NCBI GenBank assembly: GCA_020352595.1
Contig: CP070682.1
Span: forward strand, 1,921,004 to 1,927,244
Length of the DNA stretch: 6,241 bases
From: a bacterium
GTDB lineage: Bacteria > BMS3Abin14
Direction of reading: 5' to 3'
Both the position numbers and the translations under genes were made by a program. This document shows, piece by piece, positions 1 through 5,086 of the stretch. How positions within the stretch are numbered: the first letter of the stretch is position 1; the number at the start of each line of letters is the position of its first letter. The notes below the pieces were generated by a model. That model ran no database searches, was not told the DNA's origin, and saw only the letters and a program-made list of their open reading frames with translations.

Positions 1-993
1 ATCGATGGATTCGCCCATGGTCTGGATGATCTCCTGCCCCTCGTCCAGTGTTCCCGTCGCGTCACGCATGGAGAGCAGGACCTGCTCGCTCTCGTTCTGG
101 ATCCTCCCCACGATGCCGGAGATCCTCTCGGCGAACTGCTCGGTGTTGGCTGCCAGCTTCCTGATCTCCTCGGCCACCACGGCGAAACCCCGGCCGGCCT
201 CGCCGGCCCTGGCGGCCTCGATGGTGGCGTTGAGAGCGAGAAGGGTCGTCTGCTGGGCCACGTTGGTGATGATGTCCACGATCTCCCCGATCTCCTTGCT
301 CCTTTCACCGAAGGTCACCACCGAATCGCCGGCCCGGGAAACCTTGTCGAAGACCTGCCCGATCTTGGAGATGATGTTCTCCGCGTGCTTTCTGCCGGAT
401 TCCGCCGTGAATCCCGCCTCCGAGGAGACCTTGGCCGAATCCCTTGCCTTTTCGGCCACAGCCCCCAGGCTCTGTGCCATGTGATGGATGGTGTTGGACA
501 TCCTCTCGACCTGGCTGGCCTGGGTCTCGGCACCCTTGCTGATACCGTCGATGGCCGCCGCGATCTCCTCGGTGGAGGCGTTCATCTCCTCGGCCGTGGC
601 TGAGAGGGTCTGGGCTGAATCGTGGACGTCTTCCGAGGATGTCTTGAGGCTCTTGGCCAGGATGGACAGACGCTGAGCCATGATCCTGAAAGCCTCCCTG
701 AGCTCGGTGAACTCGTCTTCAAAAGTCCGCCGGGTGGGTGTGAGGTCCAGGGTCAGGTCCCCTTCACTGATCCTTGACGCCACGTCACGCATGTCGCGGA
801 TGTCCCTCGTGATCCCGGTGGCGAACAGGCTCCCGAGGCTGAGGCCCACCGCAATGGCCGCGGAAACCGCGCCAAGTTCCTTCCACGCCCCCTCACTGAC
901 TCCGATGAGATCGAAGACGTAGGGGACGAAGACAACCACGGCGACGACTACCAGGAACGCCAGGATCATCTTGTATTTGATTTCCATTCTCAT
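1..993 (-). CDS. Methyl-accepting chemotaxis protein, C-terminus cut by window edge
   Basis: Inner-membrane chemoreceptor that would control a CheA/CheW kinase array. 331 codons are visible with no stop, so the gene continues past base 1. Residues 9-30 and about 40-61 are hydrophobic membrane helices, joined by only about 10 polar residues (around SEGAWKE), so there is no periplasmic ligand-binding domain. A HAMP-like linker follows (about 60-112, containing ISEGDL), then a long coiled coil with a methylation-type stretch near 131-147 ([12 protein letters not shown]). The conserved signalling hairpin tip is at about 247-281 ([15 protein letters not shown], then [15 protein letters not shown]), which is diagnostic of the family. 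ATG at 993 is preferred over ATG at 987 because AAGGAG lies 9 nt upstream of it. The gene lies 30 nt downstream of cheR, so the two are probably cotranscribed and CheR probably modifies this receptor. The signal may be sensed in the membrane or cytoplasm. Family assignment is very secure; the ligand is unknown. Confidence 0.95.
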   Translation of the reverse strand, partial: MRMEIKYKMILAFLVVVAVVVFVPYVFDLIGVSEGAWKELGAVSAAIAVGLSLGSLFATGITRDIRDMRDVASRISEGDLTLDLTPTRRTFEDEFTELREAFRIMAQRLSILAKSLKTSSEDVHDSAQTLSATAEEMNASTEEIAAAIDGISKGAETQASQVERMSNTIHHMAQSLGAVAEKARDSAKVSSEAGFTAESGRKHAENIISKIGQVFDKVSRAGDSVVTFGERSKEIGEIVDIITNVAQQTTLLALNATIEAARAGEAGRGFAVVAEEIRKLAANTEQFAERISGIVGRIQNESEQVLLSMRDATGTLDEGQEIIQTMGESID

Positions 994-1002
994 GGCAGGG
1001 GA

Positions 1003-1008
1003 CTCCTT
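1003..1008 (-). promoter_or_regulatory. Ribosome binding site of the chemoreceptor gene
   Basis: AAGGAG on the minus strand, 9 nt before the ATG at 993-991. It selects this ATG over the in-frame ATG two codons later, which would sit 15 nt away. The short flanks GGGA and TCCC could pair and place AAGGAG in a six-base loop, but a 4-bp stem is weak. Confidence 0.7.
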
Positions 1009-1023
1009 TCCCGCGACTGGAAG

Positions 1024-1908
1024 CTACAAAATCGGTTCCGTTCTGCTGTCTGCAAGCGGCACATCCCTCAGGCGATAGATCCTCTCCGTGGGGGAAATGC
1101 TCTGAAAATAGAGCCTGTTCATCCCTATGAGCGTTTCGGCCTTGCCGAGCATGAGATAGCCCCCGGGGTGCATGGCCCTGGAAAACCCCGTGATGACCCT
1201 CTCCTGCTTTTCCCTGGAGAAATAGATGAGCAGGTTGCGGCAGAGGATGAGGCTCTGGAGCCTGCCTGGCCGGTCCACCAGGACGTCGCTCACCCTGAAG
1301 GTGACGTGCTGCCGCAGTTCTTCGCTCACCCTGTATCCGTTGCCGTCCTCGACGAAGAAATCCTTCAGATCCCTCTCCTCCAGGTTCTTGAGCGCGTCCC
1401 TGGAGTAATTGCCCTCACGGCCGCGCGCCAGGATGACCTTGTCCACATCCGTCGCGAGGACACGGAAGGGGGTCCGGATCCTGTGCTTTCTCCTGACCCG
1501 GAGGAGCGATATGGCTATGCTGTAGGGCTCCTCGCCGCTGGAGCAGCCGGCGCTCCAGACGTTCAGGCTCTTGTGGACACTGTGCTGGAGCATCAAAGCC
1601 GGCAGGATCTTTTTCTCCAGATAGGTAAAAGCCGCTGCGTTGCGAAAGAACTCGGTGACGTTGATGGTCAGGTACTGGACCAGATGCTCCAGCTCGTCCC
1701 TGTCCCGCTTCAGGATCCTGTAGTACGATCCCAGGTCGCTGTACCCTCCCGAACGGACCTTCAGGTAGATCCGTCTGAGAATGCACCTTTCCTTGTAGGC
1801 CTCAAGATCGAACCCCACCTCGCTCATGAGGAGTTCCTTGATGGCCTCGAAGGCCCAGGCGTCCTTTTCGGGAAGATGCCCGATCTCCGATGCCCTGCCC
1901 GCTACCAA
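1024..1908 (-). CDS. cheR: CheR-type chemoreceptor glutamate methyltransferase
   Basis: Transfers methyl groups from S-adenosylmethionine to glutamates on chemoreceptors, for adaptation. About 294 residues, close to the usual CheR length, with no TPR or other added domain. The N-terminal helical CheR domain is present (AIKELL through YLTINVTEFFRN), including the TEFFR arginine. The SAM-binding motif is SAGCSSGEEPYSIA (about 119-132), followed by ATDVDKVILARGREGNYS (about 152-169) and the late motif LILCRNLLIYF (about 220-230). The late motif has Ser where Asp usually precedes it (QSLILCRN). The open frame runs back to a GTG at 1926, directly after an in-frame TAA, but that GTG has no Shine-Dalgarno site. 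A TTG at 1908 has GGAGG exactly 7 nt upstream, so I chose it. The N-terminal domain is complete either way. A promoter lies just upstream and a chemoreceptor gene 30 nt downstream. No cheB is visible. Function is secure; the start is fairly so. Confidence 0.95.
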   Translation of the reverse strand: MVAGRASEIGHLPEKDAWAFEAIKELLMSEVGFDLEAYKERCILRRIYLKVRSGGYSDLGSYYRILKRDRDELEHLVQYLTINVTEFFRNAAAFTYLEKKILPALMLQHSVHKSLNVWSAGCSSGEEPYSIAISLLRVRRKHRIRTPFRVLATDVDKVILARGREGNYSRDALKNLEERDLKDFFVEDGNGYRVSEELRQHVTFRVSDVLVDRPGRLQSLILCRNLLIYFSREKQERVITGFSRAMHPGGYLMLGKAETLIGMNRLYFQSISPTERIYRLRDVPLADSRTEPIL

Positions 1909-1915
1909 GGGGCGG

Positions 1916-1920
1916 CCTCC
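1916..1920 (-). promoter_or_regulatory. Ribosome binding site deciding a TTG start for cheR
   Basis: GGAGG on the minus strand, 7 nt before the TTG at 1908-1906. It lies inside the frame that could begin at GTG 1926, which itself follows a stop codon and has no recognisable ribosome binding site (upstream bases are ACAAATCCCATAA). Confidence 0.6.
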
Positions 1921-1947
1921 GCGCACTTATGGGATTTGTCCATTTTA

Positions 1948-1975
1948 AGTATCATAGCGAATTTTAAGGTGTCAA
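1948..1975 (-). promoter_or_regulatory. Predicted sigma-70-type promoter for cheR and the chemoreceptor
   Basis: On the minus strand a perfect -35 box TTGACA (1975-1970) is followed after 16 nt by GATACT (1953-1948), a 4-of-6 match to the -10 consensus. The surrounding 40 bases are AT-rich within otherwise GC-rich DNA, as expected for a promoter. Transcription would start near 1941, giving a leader of about 30 nt before the TTG start. The spacing is 1 nt shorter than ideal. No sigma-54 (GG/GC) or sigma-28 pattern was seen here. Confidence 0.6.
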
Positions 1976-1982
1976 CGTCCAA

Positions 1983-2032
1983 CGGGGACTCGACCGACCA
2001 CAGAGGCCCCCGGGCCCCCTCGTCTGTCCCCG
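1983..2032 (-). other. GC-rich nested inverted repeats after the kinase gene; possible non-canonical transcription end
   Basis: Between the kinase stop and the cheR promoter, three sets of complementary arms are nested: GTCCCCG (2026-2032) with CGGGGAC (1983-1989), ACAGA with TCTGT (2023-2027 and 2000-2004), and GGCC with GGCC around a CGGG loop (2005-2016). RNA from the minus strand could fold into an imperfect hairpin. No run of U follows, so this is not a standard intrinsic terminator. It could slow or end transcription of the upstream operon, or simply reflect high GC. Confidence 0.3.
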
Positions 2033-2061
2033 ACTCCCGGTGCCCTGCTGCCGGCCGCGGG

Positions 2062-3675
2062 TCACGCCTCATGCGCCGGAATGCTCACAAGGATGCGGCA
2101 GCCGCCGCTGCACTTCTCGTCCAGCGCTATGGTCCCCTGGTGGCGGGCTGCGATGGCGCGGACTATGGCAAGACCCAGCCCGGTTCCCTCCGGCTTTTCG
2201 GTCATGATGTCTCCACCCTGCTCAAAGCGTTCGAAAACGCGGCCGCTGTCCCCGGGATGGATACCCGGGCCTGAATCCTGGACAGCGATGTGGACAGTCT
2301 TTCCATCGGTGTCACGGGAGGCCTCGACCCTGGTAAATCCTCCTGCGGGGGTGAACTTGAGAGCGTTGTCCAGCAGCTTGTCCATGAGCCTGATCATCTT
2401 GTCCGGGTCCACCCTTACAGGCGGTAACTCCTCGGGGAGATCCAGGCTCAGATCCACCCCCTTGGTCCCGAAGCGCGTCCACTGCCCGCGTACGGCTTCT
2501 TCGAGAAAGGAGTGCACGGAAACCACCTGAAAATGGAAAGGCGCTGTCCCCGTGTCCAGCCTGAGCAGCTCCGTGCTGTCATCGATGAGGGCCGACAGAC
2601 GGGACGCGGCCTCCATGGCCGTGTTGACCTTTTCCAGAAGTTCCGGCTGGTCAAGACTCCCCCTGAGCAGTTCCAGATATCCAAGGATGATGGTCACCGG
2701 CGTCCTGTACTCGTGGGAGACGTTGATGATGAAATCCGATTTTACCTTGTCCACGGCCCGGAGCTTTTCATAGGCCTCGGCCAGTTCGGTGGCCTTGCGC
2801 TCGATGTTACGGTAGAGCCGCGCCCGCTCGATGCTGACGGACGCGTGGGCGGCGAAGATGCTGAGGATGCGCAGGTCATGATCGTTGAGCGGTCCCTCCT
2901 TCCCCTTGTTGTTGGCGTTGAGGACACCAAGTACCCGGTTCCCCACCTTGAGGGGGACGCAGATCAGGGATTTGGAGGAATACCTTCCGTGGCTCCGGCC
3001 CTTCCCGAACCTCGGATCCGTCGTCACGTCCTTGACGAGAAGCGGTTCACCCGACTGCGCCACAGAACCTGAAACCCCTTTTCCCATCTCCATCCTGCTG
3101 GTCTTTACTATCTTTTCGCTCAGCCCCTTCGAGGCCTGTATGGTCAGTGCTCCGTCATCCTCATCGACGAGCATGATGGAGACGATCCGGTACCCCAGGT
3201 CCCGCGAGATGTAGTCCACGATGCGCTCGAGCACGTCCTCCATCTTCATCTCGGGACCCACTTCGAGGGCCAGATTCAGAAGAACGGAGGCCTCCGCATA
3301 CCGTTCCTCGAGTTCGCTCCACATGGCGAACTCCTCGCGCCTCTGCCTTAGCTCCTGCGCGGCGGCATCAAGCGTCTTTCTGACCGTGTCCCCGTCCGGG
3401 GACCTTCCCAGGAAAGCGTGGACGCGCACGCCCAGCATGAGGCCGGCCTGGACCTCGGCCGGATCCGCCCAGAGAAGGATCTGCGGTCCCTGGTCCAGCC
3501 GCCTGACGGCCACCCTCTGCTCCTGGAGCCGTTCGGGCCTCGTGATCAGGATGTCGGGCTGCGCGGGCTCCTGTGCCCCCTGCGTGACATCCCAGCCCAT
3601 TTCCCGCACGATGGCTGAGAGGAAGCTGGCCGCCGCATTGTCAGCCACGTCTATGTGCGCGCAGATCCGGCCCAT
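2062..3675 (-). CDS. Soluble GAF-domain sensor histidine kinase with degenerate receiver-like N-terminus
   Basis: Predicted cytoplasmic kinase of 537 residues without membrane helices. Residues 1-110 resemble a receiver fold (beta-strand-like ICAHI, PDILIT, QILLWA, VHAFLG) but lack its catalytic residues: R46 lies where the phospho-accepting Asp is expected. A helical linker leads to a GAF sensor domain (about 130-287; GKGVSGSVAQSGEPLLVKDV and ICVPLKVGNRVLGVLNANN are typical). The HisKA domain has H321 in SHEYRTPVT; Tyr replaces the usual Leu. The ATPase domain is complete: N box LLDNALKFTP (N437), G1 DSGPGI (D467), F box VFERFEQ, G2 GTGLGLAIV (497-505). The extreme C-terminus has an uncommon CSGGC. 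The ATG start lies 3 nt after the stop of the preceding gene with only a weak GAG signal, which suggests translational coupling. A likely partner is the intact response regulator two genes upstream. The kinase core is certain; the receiver-like domain is my fold inference. Confidence 0.93.
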   Translation of the reverse strand: MGRICAHIDVADNAAASFLSAIVREMGWDVTQGAQEPAQPDILITRPERLQEQRVAVRRLDQGPQILLWADPAEVQAGLMLGVRVHAFLGRSPDGDTVRKTLDAAAQELRQRREEFAMWSELEERYAEASVLLNLALEVGPEMKMEDVLERIVDYISRDLGYRIVSIMLVDEDDGALTIQASKGLSEKIVKTSRMEMGKGVSGSVAQSGEPLLVKDVTTDPRFGKGRSHGRYSSKSLICVPLKVGNRVLGVLNANNKGKEGPLNDHDLRILSIFAAHASVSIERARLYRNIERKATELAEAYEKLRAVDKVKSDFIINVSHEYRTPVTIILGYLELLRGSLDQPELLEKVNTAMEAASRLSALIDDSTELLRLDTGTAPFHFQVVSVHSFLEEAVRGQWTRFGTKGVDLSLDLPEELPPVRVDPDKMIRLMDKLLDNALKFTPAGGFTRVEASRDTDGKTVHIAVQDSGPGIHPGDSGRVFERFEQGGDIMTEKPEGTGLGLAIVRAIAARHQGTIALDEKCSGGCRILVSIPAHEA

Positions 3676-3678
3676 AGG

Positions 3679-4095
3679 TCACTCGGCCAGGAGCTTCTCG
3701 TGCTCGCCCACCAGGGTCAAAAGGGCTTTTCTGGCGGTCTCCTTGTCCAATTCCGTGAGGGCTCCGTAAACCCACGTCTTGAGAACCAGGATACGGCCGT
3801 CTGCCTGGATCCACTGGCCTATCCGCCTCGCCTCGTTCCACGACCCGTCGTCACCGGACGGGATGAGGACGAGGATGCCGTCGATCTGGACTCCGCCGTC
3901 CAGGAGCTTGCGGGTCATCTCGTAAAGCTTTTCCCGAATACCGGTCCCGACGACCTCGAGGTTGCCGCCGGGCACGCTCAGGGTGGCCTTTTCCCCGCGT
4001 CCCCTCGGCGAGAGCTCGAAGGTCCCGAAAAGGCCGCCGATGAAGGCCTGTCTGGCCTCCTCGGAGGGTGAAAGGATCAGGTAGCGTATCAGCAC
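3679..4095 (-). CDS. Small GTPase-like protein (Ras/MglA type) lacking nucleotide-binding motifs; putative pseudo-GTPase
   Basis: 138 residues, no signal peptide or membrane helix. The central stretch VVGTGIREKLYEMTRKLLDG, then DGILVLIPSGDDGSWNEARR (about 48-91), matches in layout the segment of bacterial MglA/SRPRB-like GTPases that reads GTPGQERF, then the strand ending in VDSSD, then a Glu-Ala-Arg helix. The motifs that hold GTP are missing: SPSEEARQ (9-16) stands where the P-loop GxxxxGKT should be, GTGIRE replaces the G3 GTPGQE, and LKTW (105-108) replaces NKxD. It is shorter than the roughly 180-200 residues of MglA. If the reading is right, it cannot bind GTP conventionally and may be a scaffold or partner protein. 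The GTG start has AGAGG 7 nt upstream. It sits between the DUF4388 regulator (13 nt) and the kinase (3 nt), in one operon. That it is a real gene is very likely from packing and ribosome site; the family is a moderate-confidence inference, and it may otherwise be called hypothetical. Confidence 0.85.
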   Translation of the reverse strand: MLIRYLILSPSEEARQAFIGGLFGTFELSPRGRGEKATLSVPGGNLEVVGTGIREKLYEMTRKLLDGGVQIDGILVLIPSGDDGSWNEARRIGQWIQADGRILVLKTWVYGALTELDKETARKALLTLVGEHEKLLAE

Positions 4096-4102
4096 GAGTG
4101 CA

Positions 4103-4107
4103 CCTCT
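4103..4107 (-). promoter_or_regulatory. Ribosome binding site of the GTPase-like gene
   Basis: AGAGG on the minus strand, 7 nt before the GTG at 4095-4093. It begins 1 nt after the stop codon of the upstream regulator gene, consistent with cotranslation and supporting GTG as the start. Confidence 0.6.
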
Positions 4108-4108
4108 T

Positions 4109-5086
4109 TCAGAGCCTTTCCAGCGCTGCCTTGACCTGGCGCAGCATCTCCGACTTCCCGGCCGTATCGGTCCGTTTTCCGAGGTAGCCCTGCCTTATGG
4201 CCTCGTCGAGGAGGGGGTAGAAAAGGTAGGGCGGCAAGGCGGTGAGTGCGGCGGCCTGCGCTATGGACACCCCGTCCCCGAAGGGTTCCACGGTGGCGAC
4301 CATATCCGCTGCGGCCCCGGACAGCTCCCGCTCCAGGAAGAGCACCGTGTCCGGCGGCGGCAGCCTTCTCATGGCCTCCTCCATCTCGTCGGAAAGGCGG
4401 ACTCCCTCCATCAGGAGCTCCTGGCCCCCGGTGTGGTCGATGTTCGGTTCGATGGACACGGCCTTCTGGTCGAGCCTGAAACGTCCCTCCTTCCAGGCCA
4501 GCATGACGTGGAACGCCTCCACGCCGGCAAACCTCCCCGCCTGGGCGTAGATGGGGAGGCCCTTGTTGAAATAGACCTTCCCGGAACGCTGCTGGGACTC
4601 GAGGAGGAGCATGCCCGTCTTCCTGCCCATCTCGATGAGCTGGATGACATCCACCAGATCCACCTCCTTGAGGAGACCCTCCAGGCTGCCCCGCTCGTGG
4701 ATGTCGCTGACCTTCTTGGTGATGGATCGGACCTTGGCCTTGAGCTCCTTGATGGAGAAGGGCTTCGTGATGTAATCGTCGGCCCCCATTTCCAGGCCCT
4801 CGACCCGTTCATCCACGTCTTTCTTGGCGCTGAGGAACACGAAGGGGATGGTGGCTGTATCCGGCCTTGACTTGACCTTCCTGTAGAGCCCGTAACCGTC
4901 AAGGCGAGGCATCATGATATCGGAGAGGATGATGTCCGGCTTCTCCTTGACGGCCAGCTCGAAGGCCTCCATGCCGTGCGTGGCCTCGATGACCTCGAAC
5001 TCCTCCTCGAAAGCCAGCCGGAGAAGGTGCCGGATGTTCTCCTCGTCGTCAACGATGAGGATCCTGGTTCTCCTTGGATCAGCCAC
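4109..5086 (-). CDS. Response regulator: receiver plus DUF4388 (PATAN) domain
   Basis: Cytoplasmic regulator of 325 residues. The receiver domain (about 7-124) is intact: D13/D14 for Mg, phospho-accepting D56 in LSDIMMPRLDGY, S86 and K108 in GADDYITKPF. A DUF4388/PATAN domain follows (about 133-207; GSLEGLL, DVIQLIEMGRKTGMLLLE, GKVYFNKGLPIYAQ, LAWKEGRFRL). The rest is alpha-helical, ending in a winged-helix-like part (SIAQAAALTALPPYLFYPLLDEAI at about 273-296, read as consecutive short pieces). PATAN-receiver proteins elsewhere act through protein contacts, for example on type IV pilus motors in cyanobacteria, not by binding DNA. The frame is open to an ATG at 5128, but GTG at 5086 has GGAGG 7 nt upstream and begins directly before the receiver strand (ADPRRTRILIVDDE). 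From this start the gene overlaps the HD-GYP gene by 8 nt, typical of coupling. It is the obvious phosphotransfer target of the kinase encoded downstream. Confidence 0.95.
   Translation of the reverse strand: MADPRRTRILIVDDEENIRHLLRLAFEEEFEVIEATHGMEAFELAVKEKPDIILSDIMMPRLDGYGLYRKVKSRPDTATIPFVFLSAKKDVDERVEGLEMGADDYITKPFSIKELKAKVRSITKKVSDIHERGSLEGLLKEVDLVDVIQLIEMGRKTGMLLLESQQRSGKVYFNKGLPIYAQAGRFAGVEAFHVMLAWKEGRFRLDQKAVSIEPNIDHTGGQELLMEGVRLSDEMEEAMRRLPPPDTVLFLERELSGAAADMVATVEPFGDGVSIAQAAALTALPPYLFYPLLDEAIRQGYLGKRTDTAGKSEMLRQVKAALERL

Noticed and set aside
5..484. Plus-strand open frame of 159 codons near the left edge
   Set aside because: It is the complement of the conserved signalling tip of the chemoreceptor. 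The minus-strand reading is unmistakable and the plus-strand one is low-complexity Ser/Ala-rich.
2003..2021. GC-rich palindrome considered as an intrinsic terminator
   Set aside because: No run of T follows the hairpin on the minus strand; the next bases are TGTGGTCGG. It is kept only as a low-confidence structured element.
1168..2274. A 368-codon open frame on the plus strand, longer than cheR opposite it
   Set aside because: It lies antisense to cheR, the cheR promoter and the kinase C-terminus, all of which have diagnostic motifs. It has no ribosome site and no recognisable domain. Long antisense frames are common opposite GC-rich codons.
2512..3072. Plus-strand open frame of 186 codons inside the kinase gene
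   Set aside because: It is antisense to the GAF and HisKA domains. Composition fits a shadow frame.
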